The notes below the pieces were generated by a model, which searched no databases, was not told where the DNA came from, and saw only the letters and a program-made list of their open reading frames with translations. A stretch of DNA of 64,000 nt, from NCBI GenBank assembly GCA_013177945.1, contig JABLXW010000002.1, forward strand, positions 55,904 through 119,903. Direction: 5' to 3'. This DNA comes from Bacillota bacterium. GTDB lineage: Bacteria; Bacillota; DSM-12270; Thermacetogeniales; Thermacetogeniaceae. Shown piece by piece: positions 1-8,520 of this stretch (position 1 is the stretch's first letter; the number at the start of each line of letters is the position of its first letter). Position numbers and translations under genes: made by a program.

Positions 1-1
1 G

Positions 2-652
2 GTCAGGTCAAAGGCGGCCGTCTTCGAAAACGCGGTGGCGGGAAGCAGCGCCCGGCTGGGCCCTAACAGCATTTTGAAGCCGGGCGTGAAAATCTGGCCG
101 GGAACTGTCGTCGGAGCAGGTCAGATCATCGATTACGCTCTTGCTGGCAAGTGGAAACTAATCCAGCGGAGGGGAGAAGGAAAGGCCCTTGCCCTGCCTG
201 CAAATGTGGATCTTGCTGCAAGGTTCGGAGGCGCTTACGGCACCTTCCTTCCCTCCGGAGGGAGCGCTGTTCTGGCAAGCGACGGTCACCCTTTGAGCCA
301 GCTCGTCAAGCGGGTGATTGCGGCAAGCCTCCTCTGTGCCGGCATCAATGTAATCGAACTCGGAACCGTTACTTTTCCCGTAATCCGCTACGGAATTAAA
401 GTGACGGGGGCCGCTGGCGGGGTGTACCTGGCACATCCTGATCATTTCACCGAAGAGGTTCTGGTCTCCTTCCTCAACGCGCGGGGAGGGGACCTTGAAG
501 AGACCGACCTCATGAGAATCGAAGAATTAACCTGGCAGGGCGAATTCCGGCGGGTAAACGTCTCGCAGCTGGGTCGGTTTACCTACCTGCCTTACCTGAA
601 GGAGGCCTGCGAAAAAACCGGGGCAGGGGAAGGCAGGCTCAAGGCTTTATAG
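2..652 (+). CDS. C-terminal part of a sugar-nucleotidyltransferase / phosphomannomutase-like fusion (5' end outside window)
   Basis: The frame is already open at base 2, so the true start lies upstream. The first ~45 visible residues have the hexapeptide rhythm of a left-handed beta-helix (NSILKPGVKIWPGTVVGAG), as in nucleotidyltransferases with an LbH tail. The rest resembles the first alpha/beta domain of phosphoglucomutase/phosphomannomutase. At the position of the usual catalytic TASHNP loop the sequence reads GGVYLAHPDHF, so the phospho-serine is absent, and the protein stops after this one domain instead of four. It is therefore probably not an active mutase; a regulatory or sugar-binding role is only a guess. 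The next gene starts 11 bases downstream, so the two are probably co-transcribed. Confidence 0.6.
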   Translation, partial: VRSKAAVFENAVAGSSARLGPNSILKPGVKIWPGTVVGAGQIIDYALAGKWKLIQRRGEGKALALPANVDLAARFGGAYGTFLPSGGSAVLASDGHPLSQLVKRVIAASLLCAGINVIELGTVTFPVIRYGIKVTGAAGGVYLAHPDHFTEEVLVSFLNARGGDLEETDLMRIEELTWQGEFRRVNVSQLGRFTYLPYLKEACEKTGAGEGRLKAL

Positions 653-663
653 ATCTGCGGAAA

Positions 664-1359
664 ATGGAGGGGAAGCTGGTGCATGAGGAGACCTGGAAGG
701 CATGGGTTTCCTGCTGGCAGGATGAGCGGTTGCTTTCCCTGCTCAGAGAGCTCTTTGGCTATCTGGCCCACGAGATAAACAACCCTTTGACGAGCATCCT
801 GGGTTACGCCACCTTGCTCCTCCGGACCTGCAATCCTTGCTGCCTGCAGCGCCAGGAACTGGATTTAATTTGCCAGGAGGCCCTGCGTGCCCGCGCTGTG
901 GTCTGGGAGTTCTTATCGTTTGTGGAACAGGCCTGGGGTGACCTGCAGACTGTTGACCTTAATGAGCTGCTCCGAAAAACCGTTGAGGAGCTGCGGAAGC
1001 AAATAAATCAAAAGGAAGTCGAGTTTAAAGAGGAATACTGCCAGGACCTGCCTGAAATCGCTGTCAATGCGGTCCAGATGAAGAATGTTTTTCTCTACCT
1101 TTTGAATCACGCCGTGGAGGCAGTCCCCGGCCGGGGCATGGTGACGGTGGTGACGCGCTTCAAGGAGACCAACCTGGAAATTGAAGTCTTTCACCCCTTT
1201 TTTACGGCAAAAGAGGGGGGCGCCGAATCCGGCCTGGGCCTGACGATCAGCCGCGAGGTAATAAGCCGCCACCGCGGCAGACTGGAATTTTTCAGCGAGG
1301 CGGGGAAAGGGACGAGTTTTCTCATCCGGCTTCCGGTTAATAAGGATGAAATCACATGA
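664..1359 (+). CDS. Short sensor histidine kinase without an input domain
   Basis: A 231-residue cytoplasmic kinase with no transmembrane segment or PAS domain. The H-box is clear (LAHEINNPLTSILGYATLLL, phospho-acceptor His near residue 36), as in NtrB/AtoS-type kinases. The C-terminus has the G2 region (GLGLTISREVISRHRG) and a closing GTSFLIRLPV strand. The expected DxGxG (G1) ATP-lid box before FHPFFTAKEGG is missing: the sequence runs straight from EIEVFHPFF. The N-box is also weak (YLLNHAVEAV). ATP binding may be altered. It ends about 30 bases before a sigma-54 type response regulator, its probable partner. Confidence 0.8.
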   Translation: MEGKLVHEETWKAWVSCWQDERLLSLLRELFGYLAHEINNPLTSILGYATLLLRTCNPCCLQRQELDLICQEALRARAVVWEFLSFVEQAWGDLQTVDLNELLRKTVEELRKQINQKEVEFKEEYCQDLPEIAVNAVQMKNVFLYLLNHAVEAVPGRGMVTVVTRFKETNLEIEVFHPFFTAKEGGAESGLGLTISREVISRHRGRLEFFSEAGKGTSFLIRLPVNKDEIT

Positions 1360-1389
1360 TAATTTTAAAAAAGCTGGAGGTGGCTGCTT

Positions 1390-3132
1390 CTGAGTTCCCC
1401 AAAGGAAAGACTCCTGGTGGTTGATGATGAGCCCCTGATTCTCGACCTCTGTGCCAGGGTTTTGTCCGATGCAGGTTATGAGGTAAGGTGCACGACATCC
1501 CCACACGAGGCGGTGAATCTTATCCATGAGGAACCCTTTACGGGGCTGATCACGGACATTAAGATGCGGGAGCTTAACGGCTTTGAACTGCTGCGCCGTG
1601 TGCGGGAAGTTTGCGAGTTGCCGGCCGTAATTATGACCGGTTACGCCTCACTTGATACCGCCTTGAAGTCTCTGAGGTTAGGGGCGCAGGAATTTTTAAT
1701 GAAGCCTTTCACGCCTGAAGAACTGCTGACAACGGTAAGGAATGCCCTGGCCAAGGGGAAAGAAAAGGCGGAACTCCAGGCCAATTTGAGGGCCTCCTAC
1801 GCCTTTTTCGAAAACATCCCCGGCGGCATTGCAATTGTCAATCCTCAGGGCATAATTCTGGAAATCAACCAGGCGTATGCTGAGATACTGGGGATCAGCC
1901 AGGCCGATGCGCTTGGAAAACCGGTCGAAGAGGTGCTTGTCTTTTCCGATTTGAAAGAGATTCTGGCCTCCAGGAAGCGCGGGGCCGGCCGGATGATTTC
2001 CTTTAAGAACAAAAAGTATTTTCTGAATGAGGGCCCGATCTTCAGCAACGGACAGCTGAACGGGGGTTTCAGCCAGCTGCTCTTCCCTGACGACCGGGTC
2101 ACTAAGGCAATGCTTGAGAAACTGCGCGTCCTGGAGGACGAGGTGAACTTCTACCGTGCTCAGGTGATGAGCCATTACCAGGCGCGTTACACCTTTGCGA
2201 GCATTGTGGGAAATGCTCCGCTCTTTCGCGAGGCTGTGGTTCTCGCGCAGAAGGCGGCCGGGACCGATGCTCCCGTCCTGCTCATGGGGGAGAGCGGGAC
2301 GGGGAAAGAGTTGTTTGCCCAGGCAATTCACCACGCCAGCCGCTACGGACGGGGGCCCTTCGTTCCGGTGAATTGCGCCACCATTCCGGACAACCTCCTG
2401 GAGTCAGAACTTTTCGGCTACGAAGAAGGGGCATTCACAGGGGCGCGGAAGGGGGGCAAGCCGGGAAAAATTGAACTTGCTGCGGGAGGCACCCTCTTCC
2501 TTGACGAGATCGGCGACCTTTCCCCGGTGTTGCAGGCGAAGCTGCTTCGCTTCCTTGAAGATGGGCAGATCGAGAAGATCGGGGGCGCCAGCTACTACCG
2601 CGTGAACACCAGGGTGATCGCGGCAACCAACAAGGATCTCCAGGAAATGGTGGCGAAGAAGCTCTTCCGGGAGGACCTCTATTTTCGGTTGAATGTTTTG
2701 CCGATCCGGCTTCCACCCCTGCGGGCGCGGGCGGAGGACATCCCCCTGCTTGTGAATTGTTTCTTCGAAAAGCTCGAGGCGCGTTACCACCGAAAAAAAT
2801 CTCTTTCTCCGGAGGCGCTGCGGCTGCTCACCAGCTACAGCTGGCCCGGAAATGTGCGGGAACTCGAAAACGTGGTTGAGCAGCTGTTCAACCGGGTGGA
2901 TGGCGAAGTCATCGGCCCGGAGGACCTTCCCGAAGTGATCCGGAATCAAGCCTGGCTGCGCTGGCACCTGAACTCCGACAAGACCCTTGCGCAGGTGATC
3001 GAAGAGGTAGAAAAGGAGATGATCAGGCAGGCTCTTTCCGCGGCAAACGGAAACAAGGTGAAGGCGGCGCGTAAACTGGGCGTTCCCCGCTCCAGTTTTT
3101 ACGAAAAACTGAAGAGATTCAATCTCATTTAG
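1390..3132 (+). CDS. NtrC/AtoC-like sigma-54-dependent response regulator
   Basis: Domains in order: receiver (VVDDEP, phospho-acceptor Asp in LITDIKM, conserved Lys in MKPF), a PAS-like segment (FFENIPGGIAIVNPQGIILEIN), an AAA+ sigma-54 activation domain with Walker A GESGTGKE, the sigma-54 contact loop GAFTGA and Walker B GTLFLDEIGDL, and a Fis-type helix-turn-helix (VKAARKLGVPRSSFYEKLKR). It should activate sigma-54 promoters after phosphorylation by the upstream kinase. Start choice: in-frame stops lie just upstream, and the first GTG (1417) would cut into the first receiver strand. A GGAGG at 1376-1380 points to a non-canonical CTG at 1390, giving SSPKERLLVVDDEP. If CTG is not accepted, the start is 1417. 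Confidence 0.88.
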   Translation: MSSPKERLLVVDDEPLILDLCARVLSDAGYEVRCTTSPHEAVNLIHEEPFTGLITDIKMRELNGFELLRRVREVCELPAVIMTGYASLDTALKSLRLGAQEFLMKPFTPEELLTTVRNALAKGKEKAELQANLRASYAFFENIPGGIAIVNPQGIILEINQAYAEILGISQADALGKPVEEVLVFSDLKEILASRKRGAGRMISFKNKKYFLNEGPIFSNGQLNGGFSQLLFPDDRVTKAMLEKLRVLEDEVNFYRAQVMSHYQARYTFASIVGNAPLFREAVVLAQKAAGTDAPVLLMGESGTGKELFAQAIHHASRYGRGPFVPVNCATIPDNLLESELFGYEEGAFTGARKGGKPGKIELAAGGTLFLDEIGDLSPVLQAKLLRFLEDGQIEKIGGASYYRVNTRVIAATNKDLQEMVAKKLFREDLYFRLNVLPIRLPPLRARAEDIPLLVNCFFEKLEARYHRKKSLSPEALRLLTSYSWPGNVRELENVVEQLFNRVDGEVIGPEDLPEVIRNQAWLRWHLNSDKTLAQVIEEVEKEMIRQALSAANGNKVKAARKLGVPRSSFYEKLKRFNLI

Positions 3133-3193
3133 CCCCCTACATAAGAGAGGGAGGACGGGGGAATAGTAAACTAAAAATGAGGTGAGAAGTGTT

Positions 3194-3325
3194 ATGAGGA
3201 ATCGCATTACCCGTCCGGAAACCAGTCCACCCGAGATACCCCAACCCGGGACGTTGCCCCTTCATCCCGGGGGCGATCAGCCGGAGATTTTCCCCCCTGC
3301 TTCTCCTCCCGAGGAGGAACGGTAA
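3194..3325 (+). CDS. Small proline-rich ORF, 43 residues, function unknown
   Basis: The ATG at 3194 follows a good ribosome binding site (GAGGTGAG, 3179-3186). The frame encodes a hydrophilic peptide with about a quarter proline and several acidic residues (for example PPEIPQPGT and PPASPPEEER). There are no cysteines, signal peptide or membrane segment, and no family was recognised. It lies between the sigma-54 regulator and the thioredoxin promoter. A chance ORF is possible; the ribosome binding site is the main support. Confidence 0.35.
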   Translation: MRNRITRPETSPPEIPQPGTLPLHPGGDQPEIFPPASPPEEER

Positions 3326-3352
3326 TTACCGGGAGGTTTTGCTGAATCTGGC

Positions 3353-3381
3353 TTGACAGACTGGACGAGTCCCATTATATT
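3353..3381 (+). promoter_or_regulatory. Sigma-A promoter of the thioredoxin gene
   Basis: TTGACA (3353-3358) and TATATT (3376-3381) are separated by exactly 17 bases, and the thioredoxin ATG follows 47 bases later. The match also argues against the longer in-frame TTG start at 3353, which would lie inside the -35 box. Confidence 0.75.
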
Positions 3382-3427
3382 GAAGGGGAAAGAGTTAACG
3401 AAAAGCGGTGAAAGGGGACCACGTTGG

Positions 3428-3757
3428 ATGGAGGGGAAAATCGTTACCCTGACAGATGCAAACTTCGAAACGGAGATCAAGAAGGCGACGCTTCCGGTGC
3501 TGGTAGATTTTTGGGCAAGCTGGTGCGGGCCCTGCCAGATGCTGGCGCCGGTCCTGGAGGAACTGGCCGATGAGTTCTCCGGTCGCCTCATGCTGGGGAA
3601 GCTGGATGTAGACGAGAACCGCCGGACTGCAGCCAGCTTTGGCGTGATGAGCATCCCCACCCTGATCCTGTTTCGAAACGGAAGCGAAGTAACAAGAATT
3701 ACAGGGTTCCGGCCCAAAGAAGAATTAAGCCGGTTGATCAGCCAGGCCCTTGCATAA
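3428..3757 (+). CDS. trxA: Thioredoxin
   Basis: A 109-residue single-domain thioredoxin, the usual length. The active site WCGPC is at residues 32-36 within [12 protein letters not shown]. The cis-proline loop (MSIPTLILF) and the closing glycine-containing helix are present. It reduces protein disulfides in the cytoplasm, normally with thioredoxin reductase, which is not in this window. The ATG at 3428 is chosen because longer starts fall in the promoter. The gene is bracketed by its own promoter and a terminator, so it is probably monocistronic. Confidence 0.93.
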   Translation: MEGKIVTLTDANFETEIKKATLPVLVDFWASWCGPCQMLAPVLEELADEFSGRLMLGKLDVDENRRTAASFGVMSIPTLILFRNGSEVTRITGFRPKEELSRLISQALA

Positions 3758-3783
3758 ACCTGAACCGAAAACAGTCAAAAATT

Positions 3784-3810
3784 AAAGAGGGATTTCCCTC
3801 TTTATTATTT
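3784..3810 (+). terminator. Rho-independent terminator after thioredoxin
   Basis: AAAGAGGG (3784-3791), a 4-base loop and CCCTCTTT (3796-3803) form a perfect 8-bp stem followed by ATTATTT. It lies 27 bases after the thioredoxin stop. Confidence 0.75.
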
Positions 3811-3846
3811 CATTGGATTGAAGTGCGGTTCCAAGAAGGTGGTTTT

Positions 3847-5199
3847 TTGGACCTGTTTGACTACGCCCAGGAAAAGTTCAGGGAGCAGGAGGCTCCCCTT
3901 GCCTACCGGATGCGCCCCCGCACCCTGGAAGAGTTTGTCGGCCAGGAGCACCTGGTTGCGCCCGGGCGCCTGCTCCACCACGCCCTGGCGGAGGACAATC
4001 TGCCGCCGGCGATTTTTTACGGCCCGCCCGGTACGGGCAAAACCAGCCTGGCGGGAATTATCGCGCGGACCACACGCGCCCATTTTGTGCAGCTGGATGC
4101 CGGCAATGCCGGGGTGGGGGAGCTCAGAAAAGTGCTGCAGGAGGCCCGGGAAAGATTAAAATTTTACCAGCAGAAAACGGTGCTTTTTCTCGACGAAATC
4201 CACCGCTTCAATAAAGCCCAGCAGGATGTCCTCCTTTCAGCGGTCGAGCGGGGAGATCTGGTGCTGATCGGAGCAACCACAGAAAATCCTTATTTTACCG
4301 TGAACGCGCCCCTCCTTTCCCGGATGAGAGTGCTCCCCTTTTATCCTCTTGAATCCGAGCACCTGAGACTGATCCTGGCGCGCGCCCTTTCCGACGAGGA
4401 GCGGGGCCTGGGGAAAATGCAGCTTCGCATTGCTCCGGAGGCGGTGGACTACCTGGTGCAGGCTGCGGAAGGAGACGCCCGAATCCTGCTCAGTGCCTTA
4501 GAAGTTGCGGTAAAGTTTTCAAAACCCGAGGCCGACGGGGCCAGGTTGATCGGGCGGGAAACGGTTGCCGAGGCCGTCCAGAAAAAGGTTGTTCTTTACG
4601 ACCGCGATGGGGACCAGCATTACGATGTGGTTTCGGCCTTTATTAAATCCATGCGGGGGTCCGATCCCGATGCCGTGCTCCACTGGCTGGCGAGAATGCT
4701 GAAGGCCGGAGAGGACCCCCGTTTCATCGCGCGGCGCATCTTGATTTGCGCCGCCGAGGATGTGGGGCTGGCCGATCCCCTGGCGCTTGTGGTTGCCGGG
4801 GCGGCGGCCCAGGGTCTGGAATATGTGGGGATGCCGGAGGGGGAACTGCTTCTTGCCGAAGCCGCTCTTTACGTTGCCTGCGCCCCCAAAAGCAACCGCG
4901 TCTATGCGGCGCTTTCGAAGGCGCGCCAGGACCTGGAAAAGGGCGAAATAGGAGCCGTTCCCAAACACCTCCGGGATGGCAGTTACCGGGGAGCGAAAAA
5001 GCTCGGGCATGGGGAAGGATACCTCTATCCCCACCACTACCAGGGAAGCTTCGTCCCCCAGCAGTACCTCCCCGACCCCCTGAAAACAAGGAGCTACTAT
5101 GAGCCCTCGGAGCAGGGGCAGGAAAAAGTGATTAAAGCGCGGCTTGAGTCGCTGCGGGAGCTGTCAAAAAAATGGGCTTTAAATAAAAATTTACCTTGA
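3847..5199 (+). CDS. rarA: Replication-associated recombination protein A (RarA/MgsA AAA+ ATPase)
   Basis: A clamp-loader-like AAA+ ATPase acting at stalled replication forks. Walker A is GPPGTGKTS, Walker B is [14 protein letters not shown], sensor 1 is GATTENP. The C-terminal half has the MgsA-type tetramerisation region ([19 protein letters not shown]) and the ending [18 protein letters not shown]...HHYQGSF. Start choice: TTG at 3847 gives [11 protein letters not shown], the usual family N-terminus, behind AGGTGG; a GTG at 3823 adds eight residues but has weaker support. It is followed closely by the cysteine desulfurase and mnmA genes, a common arrangement in Clostridia. Confidence 0.93.
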   Translation: MDLFDYAQEKFREQEAPLAYRMRPRTLEEFVGQEHLVAPGRLLHHALAEDNLPPAIFYGPPGTGKTSLAGIIARTTRAHFVQLDAGNAGVGELRKVLQEARERLKFYQQKTVLFLDEIHRFNKAQQDVLLSAVERGDLVLIGATTENPYFTVNAPLLSRMRVLPFYPLESEHLRLILARALSDEERGLGKMQLRIAPEAVDYLVQAAEGDARILLSALEVAVKFSKPEADGARLIGRETVAEAVQKKVVLYDRDGDQHYDVVSAFIKSMRGSDPDAVLHWLARMLKAGEDPRFIARRILICAAEDVGLADPLALVVAGAAAQGLEYVGMPEGELLLAEAALYVACAPKSNRVYAALSKARQDLEKGEIGAVPKHLRDGSYRGAKKLGHGEGYLYPHHYQGSFVPQQYLPDPLKTRSYYEPSEQGQEKVIKARLESLRELSKKWALNKNLP

Positions 5200-5216
5200 A
5201 ATGGGGAGATGACGAA

Positions 5217-6377
5217 GTGCGGCAGGTTTACCTCGACCACGCGGCCACAACTCCGCTCCATCCCGAAGTGGCAGCAGAAATGAGCCGGGTTCTGGAAACC
5301 TCTTTTGGCAACCCCTCCAGTGTGCACGCCTTTGGGAGAGAAGCGAAACAATATCTGGAAGAGGCGCGCCGCAAGGTTGCCGAACTGATCGGCGCCGTTC
5401 CCGAGGAGATTATTTTTACAAGCGGAGGAACGGAGGCTGACAACCTTGCAATTTTGGGGACCGTTTATGCCAACCAGCGCCGGGGCAACCACATCATCAC
5501 GTCGGCCATTGAACACCACGCGGTGCTCGATACCTGCAAGTTCCTTGCCCAGAACGGGTTCGAGGTTACCTTCCTCCCGGTTGACCAGAATGGGGTCGTG
5601 AGTCCTGATGATGTTGCCAGAGCAATCCGGAGGGAAACAATTTTAATTTCGATTATGCACGCCAACAACGAGATCGGAACCATCGAGCCGATTGAGGAAA
5701 TCGGAGAGATTGCCCGGGAAAAGGAGGTAATTTTTCACACCGATGCCGTCCAGACGGCAGGCCACCTTCCGGTTAATGTGGAAAATTTAAAGGTGGATCT
5801 CCTCTCAATGGCGGCCCACAAGATGTACGGGCCAAAAGGGGCGGGGGCCCTCTACATCAGGAAGCGAATCCGCCTGACCCCCCTTTTCCACGGGGGCGGC
5901 CAGGAACGAAAAAGGCGGCCGGGAACGGAAAATCTGCCGGGGATCGTCGGTTTTGGGAAAGCCGCGGAAATTGCCGGGCGCGAGCTTTCCGCAACGAGTG
6001 CGAGGGTTCAAAAACTCCGGGATAAATTGATTCAGGGAATCCAAAAGCGGGTTCCTGACGTCAGGCTGAACGGCCACCCCACCCGGCGTTTGCCCAATAA
6101 TGTCAATTTCAGCTTCGCCGGGGTGGAAGGGGAGTCCCTCCTCTTAAGTTTGGATCTAAAGGGAATCGCCGCGTCCACCGGTTCTGCCTGCAGTGCTGGA
6201 GCGCTCCAGGCGTCCCACGTGTTGACGGCAATCGGGCTTCCCCCCGAACTCGCCCGCGGCTCGCTGCGGATGACCGCAGGTCTTGCAAATACCGAGGAGG
6301 ATATTGACTATGTGCTTGAGGTACTTCCGGATGTCGTAGCGAAGCTCCGGACGCTGTCCCCACTTGGCCGGAACTAG
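5217..6377 (+). CDS. Cysteine desulfurase (NifS/IscS class)
   Basis: A PLP enzyme that moves sulfur from cysteine to a persulfide on its own catalytic cysteine. Seen: N-terminal YLDHAATTPLHPEV, FTSGGTEADN (PLP phosphate contact), HTDAVQTAGH, the PLP-binding lysine in MAAHKMYGPKG, and the catalytic cysteine in STGSACSAGAL. The GTG at 5217 has GGGGAG eight bases upstream; a longer TTG at 5196 overlaps the rarA stop. The following mnmA needs a persulfide donor, so the likely job here is sulfur supply for tRNA thiolation, Fe-S assembly or both. No IscU or Rrf2 regulator is next to it. Confidence 0.93.
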   Translation: MRQVYLDHAATTPLHPEVAAEMSRVLETSFGNPSSVHAFGREAKQYLEEARRKVAELIGAVPEEIIFTSGGTEADNLAILGTVYANQRRGNHIITSAIEHHAVLDTCKFLAQNGFEVTFLPVDQNGVVSPDDVARAIRRETILISIMHANNEIGTIEPIEEIGEIAREKEVIFHTDAVQTAGHLPVNVENLKVDLLSMAAHKMYGPKGAGALYIRKRIRLTPLFHGGGQERKRRPGTENLPGIVGFGKAAEIAGRELSATSARVQKLRDKLIQGIQKRVPDVRLNGHPTRRLPNNVNFSFAGVEGESLLLSLDLKGIAASTGSACSAGALQASHVLTAIGLPPELARGSLRMTAGLANTEEDIDYVLEVLPDVVAKLRTLSPLGRN

Positions 6378-6412
6378 AGAGGCCCGGAGCGGCCGGAAAG
6401 GCTTGCGCGAAA

Positions 6413-7516
6413 ATGAAGAGGTGCGGGGGGCGGAAACCGGTGCAGAAAACGGTTTTTGTCGCGATGAGCGGAGGTGTCGACAGTTCGGTAGCCGCTTTTT
6501 TGCTTAAACAAAAGGGGTACCGCGTGATCGGGATCACGATGCAGATCTGGCCGGCCGGGGAGGACCCCGAATACGGGGGTTGCTGTTCCCTGGCAGCAGT
6601 TGAAGACGCCCGGAGAGTGGCGGCGATTCTGGAAATTCCTCACTATGTCTGGAATTTTGCGGATATCTTTGAAAAAAAAGTAATAGATTATTTTTGCCGG
6701 GAGTACCTCAGCGGCCGTACCCCAAACCCCTGCCTGGCCTGCAACCGGGAGATCAAATTCAAGGCCCTGCTGGGCCGCGTGCGCGCCCTCGGTGCCGACT
6801 TTCTCGCCACCGGTCACTACGCCCGGATTGAGTACAGTTCAGAGAGGGGGCGCTGGATTTTGCGCCGGGGGCTGGACCCCAGAAAGGACCAGAGCTACGT
6901 CCTGTACATGCTGGAGCAGGATCAAATGCCTCACCTTCTCTTTCCCCTGGGGACGTGCACGAAGGAGGAGGTTCGCCGCATTGCCGGCTCTTCCGGTCTC
7001 CCGGTTGCCGCGAAAAAGGAAAGCCAGGAAATCTGTTTTGTTCCGGATGGTGACTACCGCCGCTTTTTAAAGGAACGGGTTCCGGGGATTAAGCCGGGGC
7101 CCATTTACGATCTGAAAGGAAACCTTGTGGGTTACCATGAGGGGCTTGCCTTTTATACCATCGGGCAGCGGCGCGGCCTGGGTCTTGCCCTGGGCTATCC
7201 TGCCTATGTTGTGGAAATCGACTTTCCCCGCAACGCCCTGATTGTCGGGAGAAAGGAAGATTTGAAGGCATCTGGTTTGGTTGCGGAGGATGCGAATTTT
7301 ATTGCCATCGAGAGCCTGGAGGCGCCCCGGGAGGCGGAGGTAAAGATCCGTTATACATCGCCGCCTGTTCCGGCAGTAATATCTCCCGGAAAGAACGGTA
7401 CGGTTGAGGTGAGATTTGCCCAGCCTCAAAAAGCGGTCACACCTGGCCAGGCTGCTGTTTTCTACGAAGGGGATTTGGTGCTTGGCGGCGGAGTCATTGC
7501 ACGCGCCTCTTTTTGA
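6413..7516 (+). CDS. mnmA: tRNA-specific 2-thiouridylase MnmA
   Basis: Makes 2-thiouridine at U34 of Lys, Glu and Gln tRNAs using persulfide sulfur. Seen: the PP-loop AMSGGVDSSVAAFLL, the first catalytic cysteine in NPCLACNREIKF, the second in SQEICFVPDGDY, and the C-terminal beta-barrel tRNA domain (YTIGQRRGLGLALG, GQAAVFYEGD). At 367 residues it has the usual length. An ATG at 6413 is used; GTG at 6440 (MQKTVFVAMSGG) is an alternative. It follows the cysteine desulfurase by 35 bases, so the pair is probably one transcript, ended by a terminator overlapping the stop codon. Confidence 0.95.
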   Translation: MKRCGGRKPVQKTVFVAMSGGVDSSVAAFLLKQKGYRVIGITMQIWPAGEDPEYGGCCSLAAVEDARRVAAILEIPHYVWNFADIFEKKVIDYFCREYLSGRTPNPCLACNREIKFKALLGRVRALGADFLATGHYARIEYSSERGRWILRRGLDPRKDQSYVLYMLEQDQMPHLLFPLGTCTKEEVRRIAGSSGLPVAAKKESQEICFVPDGDYRRFLKERVPGIKPGPIYDLKGNLVGYHEGLAFYTIGQRRGLGLALGYPAYVVEIDFPRNALIVGRKEDLKASGLVAEDANFIAIESLEAPREAEVKIRYTSPPVPAVISPGKNGTVEVRFAQPQKAVTPGQAAVFYEGDLVLGGGVIARASF

Positions 7517-7533
7517 CAGAGGCGCATTTTTTT
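7503..7533 (+). terminator. Terminator overlapping the mnmA stop codon
   Basis: GCGCCTCT (7503-7510) pairs perfectly with AGAGGCGC (7518-7525) and is followed by seven T residues. The mnmA TGA (7514-7516) lies in the loop, so the hairpin includes the last codons of the gene. Confidence 0.85.
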
Positions 7534-7589
7534 CTGAAACTGCGGTAATAATAAAAAAGCGAGGCCAAGGTTTGAAGGAGATGGGGTAG

Positions 7590-8114
7590 TTGCGCAAGGG
7601 CCGGGAGATCATAGGGCTGCCGGTGGTTAACCTTGCTACGGGAAAAGAAATCGGGCATGTTGGCGATCTTGTCTGGTGCCCCGAAACACGAAAGATAACC
7701 GGCATCATCCTTAATGAGGGAGGAGTGTTATCCCGGCCGCGCCTGATACGTTACCAGGATGTGGTCAATATCGGCAGGGATGCAGTTATCGTTGCGGGGG
7801 AGGCACCGGAGGGGGAGGCAGATCCAGAGACCGGCCTGAGGGTAACCCAGGTAGCAGGCATACCGGTGATCACCGCGCGAGGGGAAAACCTGGGTACAAT
7901 GGAAGACGTGGTGTTCACCATGACTGGAGGAGAGCTTGCGGGCTACGAAATTTCCGCCGGTCTTGTTGATGATTTGATTTCCGGGAGAAGCACCATTCCC
8001 TGGGATGCCGTTGCCACCTGGGGGGAAGAGGCGGTTATTATTAAAGATGTTCCAGGACTAGAGGCCCCGGAGCCGAGGAGGGAAAGCAATGCAGTGTCCC
8101 ATTTGCAGGAGTAA
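7590..8114 (+). CDS. PRC-barrel domain protein (two barrels)
   Basis: 174 residues with two PRC-barrel repeats: one near 1-70 (GREIIGLPVVNLATGKEIGH) and one near 85-160 (TQVAGIPVITARGENLGTME). PRC barrels occur in RimM and photosynthetic reaction centre H subunits and in many sporulation-associated proteins. No catalytic residues are evident. The TTG at 7590 follows AAGGAGATG. The end overlaps the next small gene by 26 bases, suggesting coupled translation. Confidence 0.75.
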   Translation: MRKGREIIGLPVVNLATGKEIGHVGDLVWCPETRKITGIILNEGGVLSRPRLIRYQDVVNIGRDAVIVAGEAPEGEADPETGLRVTQVAGIPVITARGENLGTMEDVVFTMTGGELAGYEISAGLVDDLISGRSTIPWDAVATWGEEAVIIKDVPGLEAPEPRRESNAVSHLQE

Positions 8115-8259
8115 CCAGACAGGAAAGGTAGGAGCCGATCAGTACTACTGCTGGTCCTGTTTCGTGGAGTTCAATACCCAGGGGCAGGGTGAGGTTTTTG
8201 AAATAAGTGAGGATGGAAGCCTTTTGGCTTTGGACATTTCGGCCGAAAAACGTCTTTGA
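8089..8259 (+). CDS. Small zinc-ribbon-like protein, 56 residues
   Basis: ATG at 8089 with GAGGAGGG six bases upstream. The protein begins MQCPICRSNQ and continues YYCWSCFVEF, giving two CxxC pairs about 15 residues apart, a minimal zinc ribbon. The tail is acidic (EVFEISEDGSLLALDI). It overlaps the PRC-barrel gene in another frame, so the two are likely translated together. The function is unknown; a nucleic-acid or protein adaptor is a guess from the fold only. Confidence 0.65.
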   Translation: MQCPICRSNQTGKVGADQYYCWSCFVEFNTQGQGEVFEISEDGSLLALDISAEKRL

Positions 8260-8292
8260 TCAAAATTTTTGCGCTGAAAAGGGGGTGAAGAG

Positions 8293-8481
8293 GTGGCAAG
8301 GCGGGGCTATTTCAGCGGTTTGCTCACAGGTGGCTTGATGGGGGCGATTTTGAGCTTGATGTTTACCTCCCGCAGGAAACCGAACCGGAAGCTAATGGCC
8401 AGATCAGGTGAGGTCGGAAACCGGGCGAAGAAAGTATTCCGGGGCATCTCACGGGGTATGATGGATATGCTGCGCCGCTAG
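8293..8481 (+). CDS. Small YtxH-like membrane-anchored protein
   Basis: 62 residues. A glycine-rich N-terminal helix (YFSGLLTGGLMGAILSLMFT) is followed by a strongly basic tail (SRRKPNRK...MLRR), the layout of YtxH-family stress or envelope proteins. The GTG at 8293 follows GGGGGTGAAGAGG. It sits between the zinc-ribbon protein and the AI-2E family permease. Confidence 0.6.
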   Translation: MARRGYFSGLLTGGLMGAILSLMFTSRRKPNRKLMARSGEVGNRAKKVFRGISRGMMDMLRR

Positions 8482-8520
8482 GAGAGAGGATTTATCTGGG
8501 AAACTAGGGAGGCAAATTGA

